A stretch of 10,163 nt of DNA from JBFJWR01 sp041623535 (GTDB lineage: Bacteria > Pseudomonadota > Gammaproteobacteria > Pseudomonadales > JBFGWM01): assembly GCA_041623535.1 (NCBI GenBank), contig JBFJWR010000084.1, forward strand, positions 1 through 10,163, read 5' to 3'. Each line of letters starts with the position of its first letter. Positions within the stretch are counted from its first letter, which is position 1. The position numbers and the translations under genes were made by a program. This document shows positions 1-8,700 of the stretch, one piece after another. The notes beneath the pieces are model-generated. The model worked only from the letters and a program-made list of their open reading frames with translations, was not told where the DNA came from and did not search any database.

Positions 1-684
1 ATTGTCGTGCGGGACATGCTGGGCAACATCACCGGTGGCCTGCGCGGCAACCCCGCGCTGGAACCGGAGCAGGTGAAAACCTGGGACGCCCAGGTCTTTT
101 TCCATGACACGCAAACGAAGTATGCTGCAACGGTGTTCCAAAGCCGGCAGCAGGACCTGGTCACCCGGCAGCGCGCGCCGGACAACATCCTGGATCACAT
201 CAACCAGGGAGAACTGCAGATCCGCGGCGTTGAGCTCACCGGGGAACACCGCTTCGCCCGCAAGATCTCGCTGACCGGTTCCTACACCTACCAGGAGAAC
301 GAGGACTCCACCGGGATCGAGAACTTTACCGGCGTACCCAACCACATGGCCAAACTGGGCCTGTCATTTGAACTGGCACCAGGCATCAACGTCGGTGTGG
401 AAGAACTGCACTACAGTCATGCGCATGACATCGGCAACCGGTCGCCGGGGCGTGCCGAAGTGAACCCGGATGCCGATGCCTACAACATGGTTACAGCCAA
501 TATGCGGCTTGACCTGTCGCACTGGATGGGAGGCGAGCGGGACCGGGCACTGAGCGCCGGGCTGTATGCCTACAACCTGCTGGATGAAAACGTCCACCAG
601 CCGGAATTCGTCGGGCGGCGCATCAATACCGTACCGGCCCGTGCGGGTCGTTCACTCTATCTTTCCCTCAGCCTGTCGTTCTGA
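1..684 (+). CDS. TonB-dependent outer-membrane receptor, C-terminal part (5' end outside window)
   Basis: The reading frame is open from the first base and ends at TGA 682-684, so this is the last 227 residues of a longer protein; internal GTG and ATG codons near the left edge are not the true start. The segment alternates short hydrophilic turns with amphipathic beta strands, as in the barrel of TonB-dependent receptors. A 'NPALEPEQVKTWD' stretch matches the usual NPxLxPE barrel signature, 'IRGVELTGEHRF' matches the GVE(L/F) strand, and the chain ends 'SLYLSLSLSF'. The terminal Phe is the classic BAM recognition signal of outer-membrane beta-barrels. Family members import siderophores, cobalamin, oligosaccharides or other large ligands using TonB-ExbBD energy. 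The plug domain and TonB box are outside the window, so the substrate cannot be named. No partner genes of an uptake system follow; the next gene is convergent. Confidence 0.9.
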   Translation: MVVRDMLGNITGGLRGNPALEPEQVKTWDAQVFFHDTQTKYAATVFQSRQQDLVTRQRAPDNILDHINQGELQIRGVELTGEHRFARKISLTGSYTYQENEDSTGIENFTGVPNHMAKLGLSFELAPGINVGVEELHYSHAHDIGNRSPGRAEVNPDADAYNMVTANMRLDLSHWMGGERDRALSAGLYAYNLLDENVHQPEFVGRRINTVPARAGRSLYLSLSLSF

Positions 685-686
685 CA

Positions 687-705
687 GGCAGGCAAGCGGC
701 CTGCC
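687..705. terminator. Hairpin between convergent genes, possible terminator
   Basis: A perfect 7-bp GC-rich inverted repeat (GGCAGGC at 687-693, GCCTGCC at 699-705) with a 5-nt loop begins 3 bp after the receptor stop and ends 3 bp before the stop of the opposing gene. On the plus strand an 8-T run (718-725) follows, but only after 12 nt, so it is not a textbook intrinsic terminator. On the minus strand no T run follows. It may act as a shared termination or mRNA-end structure for the two convergent genes. Confidence 0.4.
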
Positions 706-708
706 AGA

Positions 709-1491
709 TCAACCGTATTTTTTTTCGTGCTTCGCGAGGATCTTTTCAACCTGTGAGAGCGCGCCCTGCATGCGTTCCTTCATCGACGCACCGGGATTGT
801 CCTGATCCAGCAGGTTAACCACGTGTGCCGCACACAGGTTCCTGGCGCCACCCCACTGCTCAATCAGTTCCTGTGCCCAGGCACGAAAATCAGCCGCCGC
901 GCCGGCACGCTTTTCCAGCGCCTTCGCCAGCGTGATATGAAAGCGCAGTGAATCCCCCAGCCCGAGCCAGCCCAGGGGCGGCGCCATCCGCAGGTACATC
1001 AGGGTGTCATCCACGTGCATGGTGCCGGAAGCGCGATGCAAAACCATCACCGATGAGAAATGCACGTCCTGGTTCGCCGAAATGAAATCCACCCCACGCG
1101 GTATGGAAAAATCGAAATCCTCGGCATACAGCTTGTGCAAATCGGGATCCTCGGTGCGCAGGCTTTCCCAGCGCAACTTCGGGAAACGTTCCAGGTGCCT
1201 GGCAGTGCCATACAGCCGCGCACGCGGAAATCGCTCATGCATGTTTTTCACATGGATCGTGTGAAACGGGTGCAGGTTCAGGATGGCCTCGATATCCGCG
1301 CCATTATTGGTCAGCGCGTCGAGTTCCCGGCCCGCTTCATCGCTCAGGGTATAGGAGTCAAGCAGCACAAACTTGCCATTGCCGCGACGCACCAGCGAGA
1401 TATGGGTACCCACATCGAGCATGCCGCCGATCTTGAATGAACCGGGCAGGTTCCAGAAATCAGGGGAAATTTGTAGCCAGTGATCTGTCAT
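709..1491 (-). CDS. Metallo-beta-lactamase-fold-like protein with altered metal motif (260 aa)
   Basis: I recognise this only at fold level. The order of elements resembles the metallo-beta-lactamase superfamily. An N-terminal beta region reads 'HISLVRRGNGKFVLLDSYT' (residues 30-48). A His cluster 'HPFHTIH' (74-80) sits where HxHxDH is expected. 'MHVDDTLMY' (158-166) resembles the bridging-Asp segment, and 'AAHVVNL' (221-227) resembles the last His ligand. The canonical Asp-His of the HxHxDH motif is missing and the His spacing is HxxHxxH, so metal use and activity are uncertain. Residues 85-105 (ERFPRARLYGTARHLERFP) resemble DUF4336-type MBL relatives. No signal peptide or membrane segment is seen, so it is probably cytoplasmic. 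I chose the ATG at 1491 because GAGG lies 8 nt upstream of it; an in-frame GTG at 1527 would add 12 residues but has a poorly spaced ribosome site. The gene is convergent with the receptor and divergent from the redoxin. Substrate unknown. Confidence 0.75.
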   Translation of the reverse strand: MTDHWLQISPDFWNLPGSFKIGGMLDVGTHISLVRRGNGKFVLLDSYTLSDEAGRELDALTNNGADIEAILNLHPFHTIHVKNMHERFPRARLYGTARHLERFPKLRWESLRTEDPDLHKLYAEDFDFSIPRGVDFISANQDVHFSSVMVLHRASGTMHVDDTLMYLRMAPPLGWLGLGDSLRFHITLAKALEKRAGAAADFRAWAQELIEQWGGARNLCAAHVVNLLDQDNPGASMKERMQGALSQVEKILAKHEKKYG

Positions 1492-1542
1492 GACTGGATC
1501 CTCTATTGGCAAGGGCCAGCAAGTCACTCCCCCGAGTGCCCC

Positions 1543-1571
1543 CTGACCGATTCAGACTGTCTGTGCATACT
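1543..1571 (+). promoter_or_regulatory. Weak candidate sigma70 promoter for the redoxin/hemolysin III pair
   Basis: In the 198-bp divergent spacer (1492-1689), CTGACC (1543-1548) and CATACT (1566-1571) each match 4 of 6 consensus bases and stand 17 bp apart. This would give a leader of roughly 110 nt before the ATG at 1690. A TTGACT at 1639-1644 is a better -35 but has no convincing -10 behind it. The rest of the spacer shows only a weak 5-bp hairpin (1589-1604). The assignment is by eye. Confidence 0.22.
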
Positions 1572-1689
1572 AGACGGATAGCGCCCCGGCCGCATTCAGG
1601 CGGCAACGGATTCTGCTGGCAGGAACGACGCCTGTCCATTGACTGGCAGTTCATGGTAAGAAGTGCTGCAGGAAATCAAGGAGATCTTC

Positions 1690-2234
<545 letters not shown>

Positions 2235-2244
<10 letters not shown>

Positions 2245-2936
2245 GAAAGGATTCCAAGTCACCTGATGACGGTGACGACAAGGTCAAAGAGAACCCGATC
2301 TACAGCCTTGGCGAAGAAATCGCGCATGCCATCACGCATGGACTGGGCGCAGTCGCGAGCATCGCCGGGCTCGCGGTGCTGGTCGGTTTCTCGATGCTCT
2401 ACGGCGATCGCTGGCATGTCATCAGTTGCAGCATCTTCGGCGCCACGCTGATCATCCTGTACCTGGCGTCAGCCCTCTACCACAGCATTACGCATGTCAG
2501 GGCGAAGGAGATCCTGCAGGTTATTGATCATTCCGCCATCTACCTGCTGATCGCCGGCACCTACACGCCTTTTCTGCTGGTCACGTTCCGCGAAAGTTTT
2601 GGCATACCGATGCTGATCGCAATCTGGGCGCTGGCACTGACCGGGGTGGGCTTCAAGCTGTTCTTCACCGGCCGCTTCGAAAAAACCTCGACCGCCATTT
2701 ACCTGGGGATGGGCTGGATTGTGTTGCTGATCATACGGCCATTTATCGAGATGGTACCCAGTGGCGGACTCTGGCTGATGGTCCTGGGTGGCCTGGCCTA
2801 CAGTGGTGGCGTGGTGTTTTTCGTCTGGGAACGCCTGCCGTACAACCATGCCATCTGGCATGGCTTCGTGCTGGCCGGCAGCGTACTGCACTACTTCGCC
2901 ATCCTGTTTTACGTCATCCCTTTTCCGGCTCACTGA
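2235..2936 (+). CDS. yqfA: Hemolysin III / YqfA-like PAQR-family membrane protein (233 aa)
   Basis: This integral membrane protein of the hemolysin III family (TIGR01065-type, related to PAQR/adiponectin receptors) has about seven hydrophobic segments between residues 37 and 230. Conserved signatures are 'EEIAHAITHGLGAVAS' (27-42), 'ALYHS' (80-84), 'IDHSAIYLLIAGTYTPF' (97-113) and 'HAIWHGFVLAGSVLHYFAI' (205-223). His83, His205 and His209 (HxxxH) correspond to the zinc ligands of the PAQR fold. Despite the name, E. coli YqfA is linked to membrane-energetics and stress phenotypes rather than proven haemolysis. The first 25 residues are an unusually charged cytoplasmic extension. The start is GTG at 2235, inside the 3' end of the redoxin gene; no ATG occurs until the first membrane segment and the ribosome site is weak, so translation is likely coupled to the upstream gene. 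The gene converges on the response regulator with a 31-bp gap. Confidence 0.88.
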
Positions 2937-2967
2937 ATCAGCGCACCACACCCGCGACGGGCGACGC

Positions 2968-3807
2968 TCAGGTTCCGGTGTTCTGCAGCGGCATCTGGCG
3001 GGTCTGAACAGGGCGGTAACGGGACAGCAGGGCCTCGTTGCGGCACCGCACCACTGCCGGAATGATGCTCGTGTCGGTCAGCGACGTTTCGGAACAGAAC
3101 TCGACCCGCCGACGGCCGATCAGGCGCAGTGCACTGTCATGATTCTGCAAATCATCCGCAGCTGATAACAGGAAGAAAGCTGCATCCGGGCACAACTGGT
3201 CGTAGATCACCTGGTCTATCAGTTGCATGCCACTGTGTTCCGGCATCTTCGAACTGGCAACCACCACATCCACGTGGATGGTGCGCAGCAATTCCATGGC
3301 CTCTGCGATTGAAGAAGTGGTTGTGACCCGAAAACGGTGGAATTCATCGAGCCCGAAAATCCGCTCCAGTTCCTGTGCACGCCCTTCATCATCGTGCATC
3401 ACGAGCAGGTGAATCACCCGCGACAACGAAGAGTAAACGGCTGAAAGCAGCGTGCCCGGACTCAGGTCGTTCTTGCTCAGGAACTGCAGGTCGCTGGTCG
3501 CGCACAGGCCGAGAATCTCCTGGTCCAGCAAAACGCGCGGATGACCGGAGATCAGGATCGTCGGCACCCGCAAACCGCGCGCAAAACAGTCGCGGATAAA
3601 ATCGGTGCCATGTTGCGGGCCGTAACCCGACTTCAGCTGGTAATCGACCAGCAGCAGGTCAAAGCGGTTGTTACGCACCTGCCACTCGGCATCGGCAATG
3701 CAGTCCACGTGGACGACCTGGCAACTCCAGCGCGCATGATCACGAATGGTGGTGCGGATAATCTCCGCATCATCGTAGTCGTCATCCACTAAAAGAATCC
3801 GGTACAT
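2968..3807 (-). CDS. Tandem-receiver response regulator without output domain (279 aa)
   Basis: Two CheY-like receiver domains stand in a row and no DNA-binding, GGDEF, EAL or kinase domain follows. Receiver 1 (about 1-125) looks functional: acidic cluster Asp8-Asp9-Asp10, phosphoacceptor Asp55 in 'LLLVDYQL', Ser87 in 'TILISGHP' and Lys112 in 'FLSKNDLS'. Receiver 2 (about 132-250) keeps an acidic pair in 'LLVMHDDEGRAQ' (Asp139-Asp140) and the MPxxSG loop. However, the phosphoacceptor position is Ser185 ('VVVASSKMPEHSG') and the expected Lys region reads 'VEFCSETS', so it is probably a non-phosphorylatable pseudo-receiver. The C-terminal 30 residues show no domain. Such proteins usually pass a phosphoryl group or act by protein-protein contact in the cytoplasm; the cognate kinase is not in the window. 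The ATG at 3807 has only a weak ribosome site. Confidence 0.87.
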   Translation of the reverse strand: MYRILLVDDDYDDAEIIRTTIRDHARWSCQVVHVDCIADAEWQVRNNRFDLLLVDYQLKSGYGPQHGTDFIRDCFARGLRVPTILISGHPRVLLDQEILGLCATSDLQFLSKNDLSPGTLLSAVYSSLSRVIHLLVMHDDEGRAQELERIFGLDEFHRFRVTTTSSIAEAMELLRTIHVDVVVASSKMPEHSGMQLIDQVIYDQLCPDAAFFLLSAADDLQNHDSALRLIGRRRVEFCSETSLTDTSIIPAVVRCRNEALLSRYRPVQTRQMPLQNTGT

Positions 3808-3888
3808 GGCAGGCTGCTCTGATCAATTATGATGCCTGTACTCTACGCGACCCAAATTAAACGAAACATGAACTGCGTCACAAAACAG

Positions 3889-3920
3889 GAAACCCGGGTG
3901 CTGGAAAACACCCGGGTTTC
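3889..3920 (-). terminator. Intrinsic terminator of the S8 protease gene
   Basis: A perfect 12-bp inverted repeat (GAAACCCGGGTG at 3889-3900, CACCCGGGTTTC at 3909-3920) has an 8-nt loop. Read on the minus strand it lies 65 bp after the stop of the S8 protease gene and is followed by CTGTTTTGTG, a short T-rich tract. This fits a Rho-independent terminator separating the protease from the response regulator transcribed in the same direction. Confidence 0.78.
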
Positions 3921-3985
3921 TGCAATCAAGCCAGTTATTGAGGAATTTACCGACCGCTGATCCTGAAATCCGCTGGTCGGCCGGA

Positions 3986-5419
3986 TTACTTGTTGCGACC
4001 TTTGCCGCCACCCTTGCCGGGCTTTTCGCTGCCCGATCCATCGGCAGGCTCTTCCGCCACCGGCTCCTCGGCGGGCGGCTCTTCCACCGGCGGTTCCTCC
4101 GCGGGCGGCTCCTCGCCAATGACAACCGCGCCGCTGCCGCCACCGTTATAAAGCAGCAGGTTGGGAGCACCCATCGGATCGTTCACCACGTTCGCCGTGG
4201 CCCGGCTTTTCAGGGTGCTCAGCACCTGCGCCGGGGACGCGCCCGGGCTGGCGCTGAGAATCTGGGCCACCGCGCCGGCAACATGGGGAGATGCCATGGA
4301 CGTGCCGCTCATGGTGTCGGAACCGGTGTTGCTCAGGTAACTGGCGGACTGAATACTGCCGCCGGGCGCATAGATATCCAGGCAGGAGCCCCAGTTGGAA
4401 AAACCCGAGCGGGAGTCATCCTGGTCGGTGGAGCCAACGGTAATTGCGCTGGGTTCACGCGCCGGAGAACCGCCACAGGCATCCACATCATCGTTACCGG
4501 CGGCAACCACCACGGTGATACCTGCCTGCACGGTCTCGGCGACCGCACTGTCTTCGGCAGCGCTGGCCGAACCACCCAGGCTCATATTGACGACCGCGGG
4601 GCGCTCGCCATTCGCCACCACCCAGTCGAGGCCGGCGATGGAATTGGAGGAACTGCCCACCCCGCCACAGCCCAGCACGCGCACCGCGTGGATGGTCACG
4701 TTCTTGGCCATGCCATATTTCGTACCGCCCACGGTGCCGGCGACATGGGTGCCATGGCCGTTGCAGTCATCGGGAGCAAACGGTTCCGCCGGCTCCTCGC
4801 TGCCGCCACCGAACAGGCCGCCGCCTCCGCCAAAGAAGCCACCGCCACTGCCCCCGCCGCCACCGAAGAAGCCGGTTTCACCGGAAAAATCCGCGCCCTC
4901 GCCGATGCGCCCGGAGAATTCCTGGTGACTGGCGCGAATCCCGGTATCCAGAATGTAGGCATGGGCACCCGCGCCATCCGCCTGCCAGCTGTAAAAGCTG
5001 TCCAGACCACTGCGCTGGTCACTGCGGTCCAGCCCCCAGGTGGCGTTGGCCTGTTGCAGGGAAATTCCGATCACCCGGTCCGGCTCGACGTAGTCAACCA
5101 GCGGATGATCCTGAATGAAGCTCAGTTCCGATGCGCTCAGCGGGGCAGCGAAGCCGAGTATGGTGTTCCCATACACGTGGCTGACATTGGCCACGATGCC
5201 GCTGCCAAGCGTCTTCACGATCGTTTCGGTGAGCACGCTGCCCGGCGCCGACGGATCAACGTGCAATGCAGCGGCCAGCGTCTCGGCATCCTGCAGCACG
5301 ACGATATAGCGCCCTGGAATCTCATCGCCGACCGCCAGCCCGGCGTAATCCACCTCGGCATGGGCGGTAAAGGTGGCGCATAGACTGGCCAGAACTGTCA
5401 GGGTGCGAACGAAGGGCAT
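3986..5419 (-). CDS. Secreted subtilisin-like serine protease, proteinase K/aqualysin type (S8), 477 aa
   Basis: The order is a Sec signal peptide (1-21, cut after AHA), an I9-type inhibitor propeptide (about 33-118, with 'GRYIVVLQD' and 'HPLVDYVEPDRV'), and a catalytic domain beginning near residue 121. The triad is Asp158 ('ILDTG'), His222 ('NGHGTHVAG') and Ser374 ('SGTSMASPHVAG'); the oxyanion Asn is 309 ('VVAAGND'). Cys219/Cys251 and Cys315/Cys346 have the same spacing as the two disulfides of aqualysin I, supporting that subfamily. Unusual features are a Gly/Phe-rich insertion between Asp and His (183-206) and a tail of Glu-Glu-Pro-Pro-x repeats followed by a Gly/Lys-rich end (435-477). 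It is predicted to be exported, self-processed and active on extracellular protein. The ATG at 5419 is chosen because it starts the signal peptide and has GAGG 8 nt upstream; 99 upstream in-frame residues look non-coding. The gene is transcribed divergently from the giant S8-propeller gene. Confidence 0.95.
   Translation of the reverse strand: MPFVRTLTVLASLCATFTAHAEVDYAGLAVGDEIPGRYIVVLQDAETLAAALHVDPSAPGSVLTETIVKTLGSGIVANVSHVYGNTILGFAAPLSASELSFIQDHPLVDYVEPDRVIGISLQQANATWGLDRSDQRSGLDSFYSWQADGAGAHAYILDTGIRASHQEFSGRIGEGADFSGETGFFGGGGGSGGGFFGGGGGLFGGGSEEPAEPFAPDDCNGHGTHVAGTVGGTKYGMAKNVTIHAVRVLGCGGVGSSSNSIAGLDWVVANGERPAVVNMSLGGSASAAEDSAVAETVQAGITVVVAAGNDDVDACGGSPAREPSAITVGSTDQDDSRSGFSNWGSCLDIYAPGGSIQSASYLSNTGSDTMSGTSMASPHVAGAVAQILSASPGASPAQVLSTLKSRATANVVNDPMGAPNLLLYNGGGSGAVVIGEEPPAEEPPVEEPPAEEPVAEEPADGSGSEKPGKGGGKGRNK
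4047..4115 (-). repeat. 15-bp tandem repeat encoding Glu-Glu-Pro-Pro-x units
   Basis: About 4.6 imperfect copies of a 15-bp unit run in the protease gene (plus-strand unit starts at 4047, 4062, 4077, 4092 and 4107; for example GGCTCCTCGGCGGGC). On the coding strand they give an acidic, proline-rich stalk in the C-terminal tail. In-frame repeats of this kind can change copy number by slippage without breaking the gene. Confidence 0.85.
4802..4873 (-). repeat. Gly/Phe-rich low-complexity insertion in the S8 catalytic domain
   Basis: This segment codes for residues 183-206 of the protease: runs of four or five glycines separated by Phe-Phe, Leu-Phe or Ser. It lies between catalytic Asp158 and His222, which are 64 residues apart against about 30 in proteinase K or aqualysin I. 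The DNA is a run of GGC/GGT/GGA glycine codons, consistent with growth by slippage. Confidence 0.85.
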
Positions 5420-5733
5420 AGCGTGTACCTCAATGCGAAAGAATGATTCTTGGTTCGGTCGTAAATGTAACCGTCTGCGGGCGAGGTGCACAGGGCAATT
5501 ATTCACCATGCCGAAATCCGACCAAATCATGCAATTCGGGCAGGCTGTGGGAGATTTTACGCCCTTTTCCGGGATTTCGAACCTTCGGCGGCGCGCAATT
5601 TCATTCCCGGACGCCAGGCAAGCGGTCTGATCGTTCGTTTCTACTATATCTATGTATTGGCTGTCGGATTTATGATCAAACGATCCACTGCCCCTGATTG
5701 ATGCGTCCACACCCACAATTTCTGGTGCCCCTG
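5420..5733. promoter_or_regulatory. Divergent intergenic region between the two S8 genes
   Basis: This 314-bp region has no credible gene and is visibly more AT-rich than its flanks, especially 5640-5685. It must hold promoters for both genes. On the plus strand TATGAT (5671-5676) is a fair -10, but no good -35 stands 16-18 bp upstream, so the large gene may depend on an activator. A 7-bp inverted repeat, GATCGTT (5629-5635) with AACGATC (5679-5685), flanks the AT-rich patch and could be an operator; it is short enough to be chance. Confidence 0.5.
5498..5525 (-). promoter_or_regulatory. Candidate sigma70 promoter of the S8 protease gene
   Basis: On the minus strand TTGGTC (5520-5525) and AATAAT (5498-5503, 5 of 6 consensus bases) are 16 bp apart. 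Transcription would start near 5491 and give a leader of about 70 nt before the ATG at 5419. Confidence 0.35.
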
Positions 5734-8700
5734 ATGATGCTGCGCAAGCTTTCGCTCCTGGTTCTGACGCTGTTCGCGGCGAACCTGGTGCTGGCAGAAG
5801 CGGGCAGTTCCCGCTTCCCCCACCCGAATCCGGATCTGCGTGCCGGCACCCCCAACGACCCGCGCTTCGATTGTTACGAGTCCGATGACGAAGATCCCGG
5901 CGCCCGCTGTGCCGACCTCGGCAGCGAGCAATACCAGTTATTCGGGTTCGCGCCGGATGCTACCGAGAACAGCGCCTACTACAAGGAAGGACCCCGCATC
6001 GGCCAGGCGATGGTATCGGGGGTCCGCGCCGATGCGGCCTGGAAGATTTCGACCGGATCACCGGACGTGGTTATCGCGATCATGGACACCGGCATACGCT
6101 GGGACAACGCCGGAGTCCGCAGGAAAATCTGGCTCAATCGCAACGAGTTGCCCATCCCGCAGGGCGCCACCCGCCACGATGCGGATGGCGATGGTGCGTT
6201 CACGGTGGATGATTACAAGGGCGACGCGCGCGTCAGCGATGCCAACGGGAATGGCCTGCTCGACGGCCAGGACCTGATCCGCGCCTTTTCGAATCAGCAG
6301 GATGACGATGGCAACGGCTACGTCGATGACATTGCCGGCTGGGATTTCCTCGACATGGACAATGACCCCGAGGACGTGTCCAGCTATTCATCGGCACGCA
6401 ACCATGGCACCGGGCGCGCGCTGGAGGCAGCCGAGCAGACCAATGACGGCGCCGGCGGTGCCGGCATCTGCCCCCAATGCCGGCTGATGATGATCCGGCC
6501 CTGGGACACCTTCGTCTATCCCGGTGACAACTGGGCGGCTGGCACCGTGTATGCAGCGGACAATGGCGCCCTCGTGCAGGTGGTTGCCAACGGCGTGCTG
6601 CAGAACACCCGTGCCGCGCAGGCCGCGAACCGCTACGCCTACGAGAAGGGCATGGCGCTGATGCATGTCTCCAGCGACCTGAATACCGCGAACCACAACT
6701 ATCCCACCAATTACGTGGAAAGCGTTTTCATCAATGGCTGCGTACCGGACCTGCCGGCCGCCGGTGGCAACGAGTTTTTCGGGGATGCCCCGGGCAGCGC
6801 CGACCTGCGCAAGTTCCTGGCGGCGCTGGGCGTGAACCTCGGTGCCGACGCGCCCATACAGACCTGGTTCCGGCAGGCCAACCTGACGCAGCACGGCGCC
6901 CATGCGCACGTTTGTTATGTCGGTGATACCGGCAGCCAGGCAACCGGCCAGGCCGGCGGTGGCGCCGGCCTGATTCACTCGCTGGGCATCCAGAAATTTG
7001 GCAAGTCGAACCGGCTCAGTTCGAATGAAGTCAAACAGGTGATGACGCTCTCGGCAGAAGACGTACTGCCACTGAACACCGTGGGCATCGGCATTCCGGA
7101 TCCCGCACAGCAGGGCTGGGACGAACACTTCGGATACGGTCGCGCGGACCTCGGTGCCGCGCTGCGCATGGTGCAGGCGGGCCGCATACCACCGGAAGCA
7201 CAGATCGAGTTTCCCGCCTGGTGGGCCATGCTCGACCCCGTCGCCGAGAACAGGATCGCCATCCATGGACTGGCCCGCGCCAGTCGTTCTTCCGCGTGTT
7301 CCTACTCCCTGCAGTGGGCACTGGGTGTGGAACCGACCGACGATGATTTCGAGACGTTCGCAGACAACACCGCCTGCAGCAAGACCGGCAAGCCGGAGCG
7401 CCCGGTCGGCACCGGCAGCCAGGGCAAGGGACAGGGACAGGTGCGCGGCAAGGGCAAGGGCCTGGGCAAATCATCCGGTAACCAGCCGGTACTCGGCGAA
7501 CTGCCGGTGTCCCGCATCGCCGACCAGTTACCGGGCAGTCGCAAGGGAAAACCGCCGGAACACGTCAACGAGTTCGTGATCACCGTGCGCCTGCGCGTCA
7601 CCGACGCGGACGGCAATGTGGGCGAAGACCGCAAAACCTACTTTGTTTATCACGACCCGACCTGGCACGAAGGCTGGCCCAAGTTTGTCGACACCGGCGG
7701 TGAGACCTCGCCGGTTCTGTACGATCTCGACGGCAACGGCACGCTGGAGATCATCGAAGGCAACAGTTCCGGGGAGTTGTGGGTCTGGCAACATGATGGC
7801 ACCACCCTGCCCTCCTTCAACGGCGGGGAACCCTGGCAACTGCCGCCCACGCACTTTTACTACCCGGGATCCAAAGCCTTTACCAGCGGCGCGGTTCCGC
7901 CCCTGACTGCCGGCTTCCGTACCCCGGCCGTCGCGGATCTCGACAACGACGGGATTCCTGAAATCGTCGCACCGGGTGCCGACGGGCGTATCTTCGTCCT
8001 CACGCCTGAAGGCACGGTCAAGTTCCAGGTGGCGCTGGACCCGGCCCGCTCGAGCCCGAAACTGCGCACTGCCAAGTACCATCCCAAGCGCGGCATCCTC
8101 GGCAGCGTGGTGCTGGCCGACCTCGATCAGACCGAAGAAGCAGGACGTATCAGGGAGATCATCGTCGGCGCGCTGGACGGGCATATCTATGTCTGGTCCG
8201 GCAAGGACGGAACCCCGCGCAACGGATTTCCGCGCCAGTTGATCGATGACCTGCAGTCGGTGGACTCTTGGGGCGAGATCATCGCCACGCCGGCCGTGGG
8301 CAACCTCGATGATGACCCGCAACTCGAGATAGTCTCGGGCACCAACGAGTTCTACAGCACTGCCGAAACACCCACGCCGGATCAGAAGGGTTTCACCACG
8401 GTGCTGGAGCAGGCGCGCGGACTCGCCATCAACGTGGCCGCGCAGGCACTCGGTGGATCATCACGCATCCATGCCATCAATGACGATGGCAGCGCCGTGG
8501 CAAACTGGCCGGTGCAAATCAACGGCCTGTTACCCGACATCCTGCCACTGGTGGGGCCCAACCATGCCGTGGCCCTGGCGGACTTCAACGGCGATGGCAG
8601 GGACTCGGTGGTCGCCACCATTACCACCAGCGACCTGTACGTCATTGATGCGGACGGCAGCAAGAAAGCCTACTTCAGTGAAGGCGTGGTCAACGGCATT

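Noticed and set aside
3986..4120. GlyGly-CTERM or PEP-CTERM sorting tail on the S8 protease
   Set aside because: The tail is Glu/Pro then Gly/Lys-rich but lacks the hydrophobic membrane segment required by both sorting systems.
3938..5383. Long plus-strand open frame (481 codons) opposite the S8 protease gene
   Set aside because: It is antisense to a protein with a complete catalytic triad, signal peptide and disulfide pattern. Its translation is a low-complexity Ala/Gly/Arg/His mixture with no domain, as expected from GC-rich antisense DNA.
5420..5716. 99-residue N-terminal extension of the S8 protease frame
   Set aside because: The extension has no domain, would bury the signal peptide and runs through the AT-rich promoter region. 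The ATG at 5419 has a good ribosome site and starts a normal Sec signal.
6388..7266. Long minus-strand open frame (292 codons) inside the giant S8-propeller gene
   Set aside because: It is a shadow of the coding strand in GC-rich DNA, with no recognisable motif or ribosome site. The plus-strand frame shows clear S8 signatures over the same bases.
7528..8322. Minus-strand open frame (264 codons) opposite the propeller repeats
   Set aside because: Its pattern mirrors the repeated Asp-rich calcium loops of the plus strand; no independent protein feature is seen.
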